Assembly (NCBI GenBank): GCA_022566735.1
Contig: JADFIG010000035.1
Span: 1-33,946 of the forward strand
Reading direction: 5' to 3'
Origin: Pseudomonadota bacterium
Lineage (GTDB): Bacteria > Pseudomonadota > Gammaproteobacteria > Burkholderiales > Burkholderiaceae_C
Length of the DNA: 33,946 nucleotides
Positions 15,410-24,049 of the stretch are shown in pieces. Below the pieces are notes generated by a model. It saw nothing but the letters and a program-made list of their open reading frames with translations, searched no databases and was not told where the DNA came from. How positions within the stretch are numbered: the first letter of the stretch is position 1; the number at the start of each line of letters is the position of its first letter. Made by a program: the position numbers and the translations under genes.

Positions 15410-16102
15410 TCAACGGTCCATCTTGGGTTGGTCGCCGTGGCGGTGCCGTCCCATGGCTGCCCCCGACGCGGGGCCGCCGCGCTCACGCCAGCGCTCGGCC
15501 ATGCGCTCGTGGCGCTCCTTCATCAGCTGGGCCGCCTTGGCGCGTTGCTCGGGGGTCAGCACCTGGCCGACGTCGAGCATGGCCTGCATCATGCGCTTGC
15601 TGACCTGGTCGTGCTGGGCCAGCATCTGCTGACGAACCTTCTCGGCCTCCGTGGCGTCGATCTTGGGCGTGGTCCACAGGGCGGCGGCGCGCTCGTGCAG
15701 GCCACGGCCTTGCTCGTGCAGGGCCATCACGTCGCCGCGGGCCTTGTCGGTGATCTGCTTGATCTGCTGGCGCTGGGCGTCGGTGGCCTTGACGTCGTCG
15801 AGCAGGCGGTCGAGGTGGCGGCCGAAGGGCATCATGCCCATGCCGCCGCCCATGCCATCGTGCATGCCCATGCCGCCATGCATGTCCATCGGGCCGCCGT
15901 GGTGCATGCCGGGGGCCATGCGGGCAGGCGCCGAAGCGGTGGCGGCCGGGGCTTTGTCGGCCGGCTTGTCCGCGGCCGGGCTGGGGGTGCTGGCGAAGGC
16001 CGCACCCAGCGCCAGGACGCCGGTGAGCAGCAGGTGGCGCATCGGCAGCGACGTGCCGCGCAGGGACATGGCGGAGACAGGGGCGGGGGTGTGCGAAGGC
16101 AT
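15410..16102 (-). CDS. CpxP/Spy-like periplasmic protein with Met/His-rich segment
   Basis: A 230-residue exported protein of the LTXXQ (Spy/CpxP/ZraP) superfamily. These are periplasmic chaperones or metal sensors that modulate a partner two-component system. A signal sequence lies around residues 20-45 (MRHLLLTGVLALGAAFAS). A short disordered Ala/Pro/Lys stretch follows, then a Met/His/Gly cluster at about 61-92 (MAPGMHHGGPMDMHGG and on). The helical domain has DAQRQQIKQITDKARGDVMALHEQG and the second LTPEQR motif, LTPEQRAKAAQLMKERHERM. Start 16102 is supported by AAGGAG 6 bases upstream. The stop overlaps the first possible regulator start by one base, so the three genes are co-transcribed. 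Met/His clusters of this kind often bind copper or zinc; that role is inferred. Confidence 0.82.
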   Translation of the reverse strand: MPSHTPAPVSAMSLRGTSLPMRHLLLTGVLALGAAFASTPSPAADKPADKAPAATASAPARMAPGMHHGGPMDMHGGMGMHDGMGGGMGMMPFGRHLDRLLDDVKATDAQRQQIKQITDKARGDVMALHEQGRGLHERAAALWTTPKIDATEAEKVRQQMLAQHDQVSKRMMQAMLDVGQVLTPEQRAKAAQLMKERHERMAERWRERGGPASGAAMGRHRHGDQPKMDR

Positions 16103-16120
16103 GTGAGGCTCCTTGTGTTT

Positions 16121-16138
16121 CAGGCCGGGGTTGGCCTG
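16121..16138. other. Short hairpin in the CpxP-like gene leader
   Basis: Perfect 6-base arms CAGGCC and GGCCTG enclose six bases (GGGGTT), 19-36 bases before the start codon of the CpxP-like gene and just ahead of its ribosome site. In the minus-strand mRNA it would form a small stable stem in the leader. No T tract follows, so it is not a terminator. Its function is unknown. Confidence 0.3.
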
Positions 16139-16165
16139 GACATGCTCACATCTTGCGGGCCCGCC

Positions 16166-16203
16166 GTAAAGGGGACTTGGCCGGGCGGTAAAGATCTGTG
16201 AAA
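16166..16203 (-). promoter_or_regulatory. Candidate CpxR-like operator, TTTAC repeats in 11-base phase
   Basis: On the minus strand, upstream of the CpxP-like gene, TTTCAC starts at 16203 and TTTAC starts at 16192 and again at 16170, offsets of 11 and 33 bases. Read on the plus strand the close pair is GTAAA, five bases, GTGAA, one mismatch from the published CpxR box of two GTAAA motifs spaced by about five bases. The site lies 64-101 bases before the start codon, suitable for activation of this gene set by its own regulator. No clear -10/-35 pair was found. Confidence 0.5.
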
Positions 16204-16220
16204 ACCTTTCCTGCCCGGCC
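16179..16220. terminator. Inverted repeat between ppc and the CpxP-like gene
   Basis: Perfect 8-base arms GGCCGGGC (16179-16186) and GCCCGGCC (16213-16220) flank 26 bases, 12 bases past the ppc stop. They could fold the ppc transcript end into a stem and limit readthrough. The long loop and the missing T tract argue against an intrinsic terminator. The repeat encloses most of the proposed CpxR-like site, so it may instead be part of that control region. Confidence 0.3.
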
Positions 16221-16231
16221 TTTGCGCCAGA

Positions 16232-19120
16232 TCAGCCGGTGTTGCGCAAGGCCGCGGCGATCCCGTTGATGGAGATGTGGATGCCGGTGCGCACGCGTTC
16301 GTCGGTGTGGCCGGCCCGGTAGCGCCGCACCAGCTCGACCTGCAGGTGGTGCAGCGGATCGATGTAGGGGAAGCGGTGGCGGATGGAGCGCGCCAGGGCG
16401 GCGTTGTGCGCCAGGCGCTGCGGCTCGCCGGTGATGAGGGCCAGGGCCTCGGCGGTGCGCTGCCACTCGGCCTCGATCTGCGTGAACACCTTCTTGCGCA
16501 GGCGGCCATCGTCGACCAGGCTGGCGTAGCGCGAGCCCAGGGCCAGGTCGCTCTTGGCCAGCACCATGTCCATGTTGGACAGCAGGGTGCGGAAGAAGGG
16601 CCACTGGCGGTGCATTTTCTGCAGCAGGGCCAGGGCCTTCTTGCGGCCCGGCTCGCCTTCGGCGTTCAGGAAGGCCTGCACGGCCGAGCCGAAGCCGTAC
16701 CAGCCCGGCAGGGTGATGCGGCTCTGGCCCCAGCCGAAGCCCCAGGGGATGGCGCGCAGGTCCTCGATGCCCTTGAGCGCCTTGCGCGAGGCCGGACGCG
16801 AGCCGATGTTGAGCTCGGCGATTTCGCGGATGGGCGTGGCCTGGAAGAAGTAGTCGGCAAAGCCCGGGGTCTCGTAGACCAGGGCGCGGTAGGCGTCCAT
16901 GCTGGCCTGCGAGAGCGTGGCCGCCGTCTGCAGGAAGGCGGGGGTGGCGACCTGCGAAGTTTGCGAGGTCTGCGCGGTCTGCAGCAAGGTGGCTTCCAGC
17001 GTGGCGGCCACCAGGGTTTCGAGGTTGCGCCGGCCGATTTCGGGGTTGGCGTACTTGGAGCCGATGACCTCGCCCTGCTCGGTCAGGCGGATCTGGCCGC
17101 GCACGGTGCCGGGGGGCTGGGCCAGGATGGCCTGGTAGCTGGGGCCGCCGCCGCGGCCCACGGTGCCGCCACGGCCGTGGAACATGCGCAGCTGCACCGC
17201 GGCGGGCGGCACGCCGGCGTCCTTCAGGCCGTGCTGGGTGAGCTCGTCGAACAGGGCCACCAGGGCGATTTCGGCGCGGTAGAGCTCCCAGTTGCTGGTG
17301 AAGATGCCGCCGTCCTTGTTGCTGTCGGAGTAGCCCAGCATGATGTCCTGCTCGGCACCGCCGCGCTGCACCAGGGCCGCCACACCGGGCAGGCTGTAGA
17401 AGGCGCGCATGATGTGCGGGGCGTTGCGCAGGTCTTCGATGGTCTCGAACAGGGGCACGACGATGAGGTCGGCCACGCCGCCATCGTCCAGGGTACCGGA
17501 CATCAGGCCCACTTCCTTTTGCAGCAGCAGCACTTCCAGCAAGTCGCTGACGGTTTCGGTGTGGCTGATGATGTAGTGGCGGATGGCGTCGGCGCCGAAG
17601 CGCTGGCGCATCTCGCGGGCGCGCTCGAAGATGGCCAGCTCGGCCACGGTGTGCTCGCTGTAAGCCGCGGTGGGCACGCGCAGCGGGCGGGCGTCGTTGA
17701 GCTGGCGCAGCAGCACGGCGCGCTTGTCGTCTTCCGACAGGGCGCTGTAGTCGGGCGCGATGCGGGCCGTGGCCAGCAGTTCGGTGACGACGCGCTCGTG
17801 CTGGTCGGAGCTCTGGCGCAGGTCGACGGTGGCCAGGTGGAAGCCGAAGACCTCGACGGCGCGCAGCAGCGGCTGCAGGCGCGGGCTCACCAGCACATCG
17901 CCATGGTGGGCGCGCAGCGAGGCCCCGATGGTGCGCAGATCGGCCAGGAACTCGGCGGCATCGGCATACGGGTCTTGCGGCTCGACGGCATGGCGCGCGG
18001 CCTCGCCACCGGTGAGCTGGCGCAGCGTGGCGGCCAGGCGGGCGTAGATGCCGATGAGGGCGCGGCGGTAGAGCTCGTCGCTGCGGTGCTCGCTGTGGTC
18101 GGGCGAGCGCTCGGCCAGGGCCTGCATCTCGGGCGAGACGGCCACCAGGCGCACGGACTGCGAGAGCTCGGCGCCGAGGTGGTGCACCTCGGTCAGGTAA
18201 AAGCGCAGGGCGACATCGGCCTGGCGGCCCAGGGCGTGCGAGAGCGTTTGCGCCGAGACATTGGGGTTGCCGTCGCGGTCGCCACCGATCCACTGGCCCA
18301 TGCGCAGGAAGCTGGCCACGGGGTGGGCGCCGAGTTCGCGCTCCAGGTCGGCGTAGAGCTTGGGGATCTCGCGCAGGAAGGTGGACTCGTAGTAGCCCAG
18401 CGCGTTCTCGACCTCGTCGGCCACGGTGAGCTTGGAAAAGCGCAGCAGGCGCGTCTGCCAGAGCTGGGTGATGCGGGCGCGGATGGCGGCCTCGTTGGCG
18501 GCCAGCTCGCGCGGGGCCAAGGCATCTTGCGGGTTGGCGGCCTGGCGGGCGCGCACGGCGTCGCGCTCGGTGAGCAGGCGGGCGATGTCGCGCTCGGCAT
18601 CGAGGATGCTCTTGCGCTGCACCTCGGTCGGGTGGGCGGTGAGCACGGGCGCAACGTAGGCGGTGGTCAGCGTCTGCGCGATGCTGCGCGGCGCGATGCC
18701 GGCATCCCGCAGGCGCTGGAAGCAGGCCTCAATGCTGCCTTCGTGGCTGCGGCCGGCGCGTTCGTGCACCTCGCGGCGGCGGATGTGGTGGCGGTCTTCG
18801 GCCAGGTTGGCCAGGTGGCTGAAGTAGGTGAAGGCACGCACGACGCTGACCGTCTGGTCGGCGCTCAGGCCCTTGAGCAGCTTCTTGAGCACCTTGTCGG
18901 CGTCCTGGTCGGCATCGCGGCGGAAGGCCACCGAGAGCTTGCGCACCTGCTCGACGAGCTCGTAGGCGGCGCGGCCTTCCTGTTCGCGGATGACATCGCC
19001 CAGCAGGGTGCCGAGGAAGCGGATGTCTTCGACCAGGGGGGCTTCGGTGTCGGGTTGGCGGGAGAGGCCTTTGCGGGATGCGGTCTTGCGAGAAGCCGTC
19101 GTCGTGCTCTGAACAGTCAT
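16232..19120 (-). CDS. ppc: Phosphoenolpyruvate carboxylase
   Basis: A 962-residue cytoplasmic enzyme that carboxylates PEP with bicarbonate to oxaloacetate, replenishing the TCA cycle. Diagnostic motifs are intact and in order: [13 protein letters not shown] (His163), [10 protein letters not shown] (about residue 595), [14 protein letters not shown] (about 645) and the C-terminal [10 protein letters not shown]...[11 protein letters not shown] segment. It ends NTG, the usual PEPC C-terminus. Length is slightly above the E. coli enzyme because of a Ser/Lys/Arg-rich N-terminal tail and a Gln/Thr/Ser-rich loop ([16 protein letters not shown], about residue 710). It is read leftward, 121 bases after the eda stop and in the same direction as the sugar operon. 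A separate promoter is likely but not identified. Confidence 0.97.
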   Translation of the reverse strand: MTVQSTTTASRKTASRKGLSRQPDTEAPLVEDIRFLGTLLGDVIREQEGRAAYELVEQVRKLSVAFRRDADQDADKVLKKLLKGLSADQTVSVVRAFTYFSHLANLAEDRHHIRRREVHERAGRSHEGSIEACFQRLRDAGIAPRSIAQTLTTAYVAPVLTAHPTEVQRKSILDAERDIARLLTERDAVRARQAANPQDALAPRELAANEAAIRARITQLWQTRLLRFSKLTVADEVENALGYYESTFLREIPKLYADLERELGAHPVASFLRMGQWIGGDRDGNPNVSAQTLSHALGRQADVALRFYLTEVHHLGAELSQSVRLVAVSPEMQALAERSPDHSEHRSDELYRRALIGIYARLAATLRQLTGGEAARHAVEPQDPYADAAEFLADLRTIGASLRAHHGDVLVSPRLQPLLRAVEVFGFHLATVDLRQSSDQHERVVTELLATARIAPDYSALSEDDKRAVLLRQLNDARPLRVPTAAYSEHTVAELAIFERAREMRQRFGADAIRHYIISHTETVSDLLEVLLLQKEVGLMSGTLDDGGVADLIVVPLFETIEDLRNAPHIMRAFYSLPGVAALVQRGGAEQDIMLGYSDSNKDGGIFTSNWELYRAEIALVALFDELTQHGLKDAGVPPAAVQLRMFHGRGGTVGRGGGPSYQAILAQPPGTVRGQIRLTEQGEVIGSKYANPEIGRRNLETLVAATLEATLLQTAQTSQTSQVATPAFLQTAATLSQASMDAYRALVYETPGFADYFFQATPIREIAELNIGSRPASRKALKGIEDLRAIPWGFGWGQSRITLPGWYGFGSAVQAFLNAEGEPGRKKALALLQKMHRQWPFFRTLLSNMDMVLAKSDLALGSRYASLVDDGRLRKKVFTQIEAEWQRTAEALALITGEPQRLAHNAALARSIRHRFPYIDPLHHLQVELVRRYRAGHTDERVRTGIHISINGIAAALRNTG

Positions 19121-19241
19121 GTGCGAAAGTCACCGGGATCACCGGCGAAAAACTGCAGGCCACCGCCTCGGGTGGAGGCTGCGACCCAGGGTTGAGATCA
19201 AAGTGGAGACCCAGGCAGCGTCGGTGTGGACGCCGCCGCGG

Positions 19242-19883
19242 TCAAGTGTAAAGGGCGGCTTGCGTCGCGGCGCGGGCCAGGCGCGTGACCTCGTCCCAAC
19301 GGCCCGCCTCCAGCATGGCCACGGGCGTCAGCCACGAGCCGCCGACCATGGCCACATTGGGCAGGCGCAGGAAGGCGCCCATGTTGTCGGGCGAGACGCC
19401 GCCGGTGGGGCAGAAGCGCATGTCGCCCAGCGGGCCGCCCAGTGCCTTGAGCATGCCCAGGCCACCGGCCTGCTCGGCGGGGAAGAGCTTGACCAGGCGG
19501 AAGCCGTGGTCGCGGGCGCGCATGACTTCGCCCGGCGTCATCACCCCGGGCATGAAGGGCAGGCGGGCATCGAAGGCGGCCTGCACGAGGGCGTCCGTCA
19601 TGCCCGGCGACAGCGCGAAGCTGGCACCGGCGTCCTGCACGCGGCGCACCTCTTCGGCATGGGTCACGGTGCCGGCACCCACGTGCATCTGCGGCACGGC
19701 GCGGGCCACGGCCTCGATGGCGGGCAGGCCGGCGGCGTGGCGCAAGGTGATCTCCATGACATCGACGCCGCCGGCCAGCAGGGCGTGCGCCAGCGGCACG
19801 GCCTGGGCCACGTCGGTGATGACGATGACGGGCACCACGCGCGAGGTGAAGGACGGCGGACTCAGGGTGGGATGGGCAGACAT
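19242..19883 (-). CDS. eda: KDPG aldolase (2-dehydro-3-deoxy-phosphogluconate aldolase)
   Basis: A 213-residue class I aldolase that cleaves KDPG to pyruvate and glyceraldehyde 3-phosphate, the last step of the Entner-Doudoroff pathway. VVPVIVITD begins the TIM barrel. The general base is in VMEITLR (Glu44) and the Schiff-base lysine is in [10 protein letters not shown] (Lys132). The phosphate-binding [11 protein letters not shown] is present, and VGGSWL closes the barrel. ATG 19883 gives the normal length; an in-frame TTG at 19916 adds 11 residues without a ribosome site. It is the last gene of the receptor-MFS-pgl-edd-eda run, 84 bases after edd. Confidence 0.95.
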   Translation of the reverse strand: MSAHPTLSPPSFTSRVVPVIVITDVAQAVPLAHALLAGGVDVMEITLRHAAGLPAIEAVARAVPQMHVGAGTVTHAEEVRRVQDAGASFALSPGMTDALVQAAFDARLPFMPGVMTPGEVMRARDHGFRLVKLFPAEQAGGLGMLKALGGPLGDMRFCPTGGVSPDNMGAFLRLPNVAMVGGSWLTPVAMLEAGRWDEVTRLARAATQAALYT

Positions 19884-19967
19884 CGGCAAGCTCGGGGTGA
19901 AGGCTGGCGCTGGCAAAGCGCGGAAAGTGTGGGCAGGCCTGGGCCGGTGGCGGCTTGCGCCGAGGGC

Positions 19968-21863
19968 TCAGCGCGGCGTCGGCCACAGCGGCGAGGCGCC
20001 CTGCTCGGCCGGAGAGGCGTTCTGGCGGAACAGTTCGAAGAGCTGGCGGCCGTGGTGCAGCCAGGCGGGCTGCCCCTGGCTGGGCTGGGAGGACAGCCGC
20101 GGCGTGCGTGCGGCCAGCACGGCCTCGTCGACCTCCAGCTGCAGCAGGCCTTGCTCGCAATCGACGGTGAGCATGTCGCCCTCTTCGATGCGCGCGATCA
20201 TCCCGCCGTCCAGCGCCTCGGGGCTGAGGTGGATGGCCGCCGGCACCTTGCCCGAGGCCCCCGACATGCGCCCATCGGTGACCAGGGCCACCTTGAAGCC
20301 GCGGTCCTGCAGCACGCCCAGCAGGGGCGTGAGCTTGTGCAGTTCGGGCATGCCATTGGCGCGCGGACCTTGTTCGCGCACGACGGCCACGAAGTCGCGC
20401 TCCAGCTCACCGGCCTGGAAGCGCTGCGCCAGCTGCTGCTGGTCGCTCACCACCACGGCGGGCGCCCGCACCACGCGGTGCGCCGGCTTGACGGCCGACA
20501 CCTTCACCACCGCGCGCCCCAGGTTGCCGCGCATCAGGCGCAGGCCGCCATCGGCACTGAAGGGCTGGGCGGCCGGGCGCAGCACGTCGAGGTCGGCCGA
20601 GTCCTGTGGCAGCTCGCGCCAGGCCAGCCGGCCCGCGTCCAGCCAGGGCTCGCGGGTGTAGGCGCGCAGGCCCCGGCCCATCACCGTCGCCACGTCCTCG
20701 TGCAACAGACCCGCATCCAGCAGCTCGCGCATCAAAAAGCCCATGCCGCCGGCCGCGTGGAAGTGGTTCACGTCGGCCTGGCCATTGGGGTAGACGCGGG
20801 CCAGCAGCGGCACACAGGCCGAGAGCTCGGCGAAATCGTCCCAGTCGATGAGGATGCCGGCGGCGCGCGCCATGGCGACCAGGTGCAGGGTGTGGTTGGT
20901 CGAGCCACCCGTGGCCAGCAGGCCGACCAGGCCGTTGACGATGACCTGTTCGTTGACCCAATGGCCCATCCCGCCCATGCCGCTGTGCTTCTGCCCCGGC
21001 TGGCCCATGGCCACGGCGCGCTCCACGGCGGCCTCGGTCAGCGCGTCCCGCAAGGGCGTGCCCGGGTTCACGAAGGACGATCCGGGCAGGTGCAGGCCCA
21101 TGATTTCCATGAGCATCTGGTTGGAGTTGGCCGTGCCGTAGAAGGTGCAGGTGCCAGGGCCATGGTAGGCCGCCTGTTCCGATGCGAGCAGTTCGGCGCG
21201 ACCGACCTTGCCCTGCGCGAAGTCCTGGCGCACCTTGGCCTTGGCGTCGTTCGACAGGCCCGAGGTCATCGGCCCGGCTGGCACGAAGACCACCGGCAGG
21301 TGGCCGAACTGCAGCGCACCGATGAACAGCCCCGGCACGATCTTGTCGCACACGCCCAGGCACAGGGCCGCGTCGAACACGTTGTGCGACAGCGCCACCG
21401 CCGTGGCCAGGGCAATGACATCGCGCGAGAACAGCGACAGCTCCATGCCGTCTTCGCCCTGGGTGATGCCGTCGCACATGGCGGGCACGCCGCCGGCCAC
21501 CTGGGCCGTGGCGCCCAGGGCGCGGGCGGCGGCGCGGATGCGCTCGGGGTAGTGCTCGTAGGGCTGGTGGGCCGAGAGCATGTCGTTGTAGGCCGTGACC
21601 ACGCCCAGGTTGGGCTGGCGCTCCTGGTTGAGGACGAGCTTGTCGGACGCGGGCATGGCCGCAAACGCATGGGCCGCATTGGCACAGCCCATGCCGGCGC
21701 GGTAGGCGCTGGGACGGCGGGCGCTGTCGACCATGGCCAGGTAGGCCTGGCGCGTGGCGGCGCTGCGCTGGCGGATGCGCTCGGTGATGCGCTGCAGCTC
21801 GGGGTGCACAGCGGGATGCCCGGGCACCGGGGCGGGAGACGGAGGAGACGGAGGAGACGACAT
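19968..21863 (-). CDS. edd: 6-phosphogluconate dehydratase
   Basis: A 631-residue ILVD/EDD-family iron-sulfur dehydratase that converts 6-phosphogluconate to KDPG in the Entner-Doudoroff pathway. Key stretches are [31 protein letters not shown] (shown in parts), [33 protein letters not shown] and [14 protein letters not shown]. Conserved cysteines in these stretches are the expected cluster ligands. C-terminal [22 protein letters not shown] is family-diagnostic. ATG 21863 with GAGG upstream gives the start [10 protein letters not shown]; the longer in-frame reading adds residues lying inside pgl. It begins 7 bases after the pgl stop, indicating a shared transcript. Confidence 0.96.
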   Translation of the reverse strand: MSSPPSPPSPAPVPGHPAVHPELQRITERIRQRSAATRQAYLAMVDSARRPSAYRAGMGCANAAHAFAAMPASDKLVLNQERQPNLGVVTAYNDMLSAHQPYEHYPERIRAAARALGATAQVAGGVPAMCDGITQGEDGMELSLFSRDVIALATAVALSHNVFDAALCLGVCDKIVPGLFIGALQFGHLPVVFVPAGPMTSGLSNDAKAKVRQDFAQGKVGRAELLASEQAAYHGPGTCTFYGTANSNQMLMEIMGLHLPGSSFVNPGTPLRDALTEAAVERAVAMGQPGQKHSGMGGMGHWVNEQVIVNGLVGLLATGGSTNHTLHLVAMARAAGILIDWDDFAELSACVPLLARVYPNGQADVNHFHAAGGMGFLMRELLDAGLLHEDVATVMGRGLRAYTREPWLDAGRLAWRELPQDSADLDVLRPAAQPFSADGGLRLMRGNLGRAVVKVSAVKPAHRVVRAPAVVVSDQQQLAQRFQAGELERDFVAVVREQGPRANGMPELHKLTPLLGVLQDRGFKVALVTDGRMSGASGKVPAAIHLSPEALDGGMIARIEEGDMLTVDCEQGLLQLEVDEAVLAARTPRLSSQPSQGQPAWLHHGRQLFELFRQNASPAEQGASPLWPTPR

Positions 21864-21870
21864 GGGGACC

Positions 21871-22665
21871 TCAGGAAGGCAGCCACAGCGACACCGGCGT
21901 GGCGGTCTGCTGCAGCACATGGCAGATGGGCAAGGCGTTCAGGGGCAAGGCGCCACGGCCGCTCGGCGCCCCCTCACCTGCCGCCGCGGCGAGCGTGGCC
22001 AGCTTGTCGGCGCCCTGCACCGGCAACGCGATGTGGCGCGCCCGCAGGATGTGCGCCAGCGTCCAGCTCAGGCGCGGGTGGGCCGGCAGGGGTGGGGGCT
22101 CAGGCAGGCGCAGCGCGCACACCCGCGCCGGTGTGGCCAGGTTCAGGGCCTGGGCCAGGTCGGGCGAGCCCGGGAACAGCGAGGCCGTGTGGCCATCGGC
22201 CCCCATGCCCAGCACCAGCACATCGGCCACGGGCAGCTCGGCGATCGCATCGTCGGCGTGCCGGGCCAGCGCCTGCGGTTCATGCAGCGCCCCCCCGTCG
22301 CCCGCGAAGGCATCGTCCACCAGGGGCACGAAGCGGGCCGCCGCCACAGCCCCTTGCAGCAGGTGTTCGCGCACCAGGCGGGCGTTGCTGTCGGGGTGAT
22401 CGGGGGGGATGCAGCGCTCGTCCACCAGGGTGATGGCCACGCGATCCCAATCCAGGGGCTGGGACCGCAGGGCCTCGAAGAAGGCCACCGGCGAGCGGCC
22501 GCCGGAGACGCACAGCACGGCCCGACCGCGCTGCTGCACGGCCTGGCGCAGGCGCTCGGCCACATCGGCGGCCAGCTCGGCAGCGGCCAGGGACGGCTGC
22601 GGACAGCGGATCTCGATCTGGGGCCAGCGCGCTCGCGCCAGCGCCACCATGTCAGCGGGGTTCAC
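21871..22665 (-). CDS. pgl: 6-phosphogluconolactonase
   Basis: A 264-residue cytoplasmic lactonase of the DevB/Pgl family that hydrolyses 6-phosphogluconolactone to 6-phosphogluconate, feeding Edd encoded next. Recognisable stretches are [18 protein letters not shown], the family motif [18 protein letters not shown], and the [16 protein letters not shown] active-site loop. The probable start is GTG 22665, with AGGAG 8 bases upstream; ATG 22650 is a shorter alternative. No zwf (glucose-6-phosphate dehydrogenase) or glucokinase gene is adjacent, so the lactone must come from an enzyme encoded elsewhere. It lies 63 bases after the MFS gene, same direction. Confidence 0.93.
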   Translation of the reverse strand: MNPADMVALARARWPQIEIRCPQPSLAAAELAADVAERLRQAVQQRGRAVLCVSGGRSPVAFFEALRSQPLDWDRVAITLVDERCIPPDHPDSNARLVREHLLQGAVAAARFVPLVDDAFAGDGGALHEPQALARHADDAIAELPVADVLVLGMGADGHTASLFPGSPDLAQALNLATPARVCALRLPEPPPLPAHPRLSWTLAHILRARHIALPVQGADKLATLAAAAGEGAPSGRGALPLNALPICHVLQQTATPVSLWLPS

Positions 22666-22728
22666 GCTCGGGACTCCTCGAACCGGGGGTGACAGCAGTG
22701 TAGACGGCGGGCCGTGACGGAGCGCGGA

Positions 22729-24048
22729 TCAGCCCTGCCGGTGCCGGTGCTGGTGCTGATGCAGGCGCAGTGCCAGGCCCGCGGCCACGATCAGCAGCAC
22801 CCCGGCCAGTTGCACCGCGCGGCGCGGGTCCGCACCGAGCAGGCTGTCGTAGTACAGCGGCATCGTCAGCATCTGCAGGAGCATGGGCAGCACGATGAAG
22901 GCATTGAACAGGCCCATGTAGACGCCCACCCGCTCGGGCGGCACGCTGTCGGCGAGCATCGCATAGGGGTTGCCCATCATGCTGGCCCAGGCCAGGCCCA
23001 CGCCCACCATGGGCACAAACAGCCAGGCCGTGTCGTGGATGCCGGGCAGGCTGCACATGCCCAACCCCGCCAGTGCCAGGCACAGCGCATGCACGCGCGC
23101 CGGACCGAAACGCCGACTCAGGGGGATCATCGCGAAGGCCGAGACGAAGGCCACGAAGTTGTAGAAGCCGCCGATCTGGCCATTGAGCAGGCCCGCCTCG
23201 CGCAGGCCGGCCGCGGCATCGGGCGCGGCGCCGAACATGGCGCGGGCCAGCGCCGGCACGATGTAGATCCAGTAGCACAGCATGCCGTACCACTGGAACA
23301 GCTTCATCCACCACAGGCGGCGCATGGCCGGCGGCATGTCCCGGGCCGCCTCGGCGATCTCGCGCAAGGTCGCCATCAGGCCGCGGGGGCGGGCGCGCAA
23401 GCGGGTGCGCTCGGCCTCGCTCAGCGGCAGCTCCGGCGTCGAACGCACCGACCACACCATCGTGCCCACCGACATCAGCGCCCCGATGACGAAGGCCGCC
23501 ACCGTGGCCAGCGGGACGCCATTGCCGCCCACCGCATCGCGGTCCAGCCCCCACCACACGAACAGGCTGGGCGTGAGGTAGGCCAGGGTCTGGGCCAGGC
23601 CCGTGAAGGCCCCCTGGACGAGGTAGCCCGCCGCCTGCTGCCGCTGCGCCAGGCGGTCGCTCACATAAGCCCGCAGGGGCTGCATGGTCAGGTTGTTGGC
23701 CGCGTCCAGAAACCACAGCAGGCCTGCCGCGAACCACAGCGTCGGGCTCATGGGCATGGCCAGCAAGCCCAGGCTGCACAGCACCGCACCGACCAGGGCA
23801 TACGGCGTGCGCCGGCCCCAGCGGCTGTCGGTGCGATCGCTGAGGGCGCCCACCAGCGGCTGCACCAACAGGCCCGTGACCGGGCCGGCCAGCCACAACA
23901 GCGGCAGGCTGCGCTCGTCGGCCCCCAGGAACTGGTAGATCGGGCTCATGTTGGCCTGCTGCAGCCCGAAGCTGTACTGGATCCCGAAGAAGCCGAGGTT
24001 CATGCTCAGCAACTGCCTCAGCGAGAGGTGGGGTTTGGAGGCGCTCAT
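22729..24048 (-). CDS. MFS sugar permease, SLC45/GPH-like
   Basis: A 439-residue inner-membrane transporter with about twelve helices. The N-terminal FGIQYSFGLQQANMSPIYQFLGA and the loop motif SDRTDSRWGRRTPY between helices 2 and 3 are typical of the SLC45/GPH-type group, which includes sucrose and maltose importers of proteobacteria. The second half carries GNPYAMLADSVPPERVGVYMGLFN. The gene starts one base after the TonB receptor stop, so substrate probably crosses the outer membrane by the receptor and the inner membrane by this protein. The C-terminus is His-rich (HQHQHRHRQG). An alpha-glucoside or other glucose-containing oligosaccharide is a fair guess, but no glycosidase gene is present to confirm it. 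Confidence 0.85.
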   Translation of the reverse strand: MSASKPHLSLRQLLSMNLGFFGIQYSFGLQQANMSPIYQFLGADERSLPLLWLAGPVTGLLVQPLVGALSDRTDSRWGRRTPYALVGAVLCSLGLLAMPMSPTLWFAAGLLWFLDAANNLTMQPLRAYVSDRLAQRQQAAGYLVQGAFTGLAQTLAYLTPSLFVWWGLDRDAVGGNGVPLATVAAFVIGALMSVGTMVWSVRSTPELPLSEAERTRLRARPRGLMATLREIAEAARDMPPAMRRLWWMKLFQWYGMLCYWIYIVPALARAMFGAAPDAAAGLREAGLLNGQIGGFYNFVAFVSAFAMIPLSRRFGPARVHALCLALAGLGMCSLPGIHDTAWLFVPMVGVGLAWASMMGNPYAMLADSVPPERVGVYMGLFNAFIVLPMLLQMLTMPLYYDSLLGADPRRAVQLAGVLLIVAAGLALRLHQHQHRHRQG

Positions 24049-24049
24049 C

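Noticed and set aside
16980..17010. Frame disruption in ppc from the Gln/Thr/Ser repeat
   Set aside because: The reading frame is intact through the stretch and all motifs downstream are in register; it looks like a tolerated loop extension.
16277..19195. A 972-codon open frame antisense to ppc
   Set aside because: The frame is the complementary reading of a strongly biased high-GC gene. The ppc strand carries all family motifs and the antisense product is low-complexity Gly/Ala/Val/His sequence.
19119..22433. Very long rightward open frame opposite eda, edd and pgl
   Set aside because: It crosses three well-recognised genes on the other strand, lacks any domain-like sequence and is explained by high GC content.
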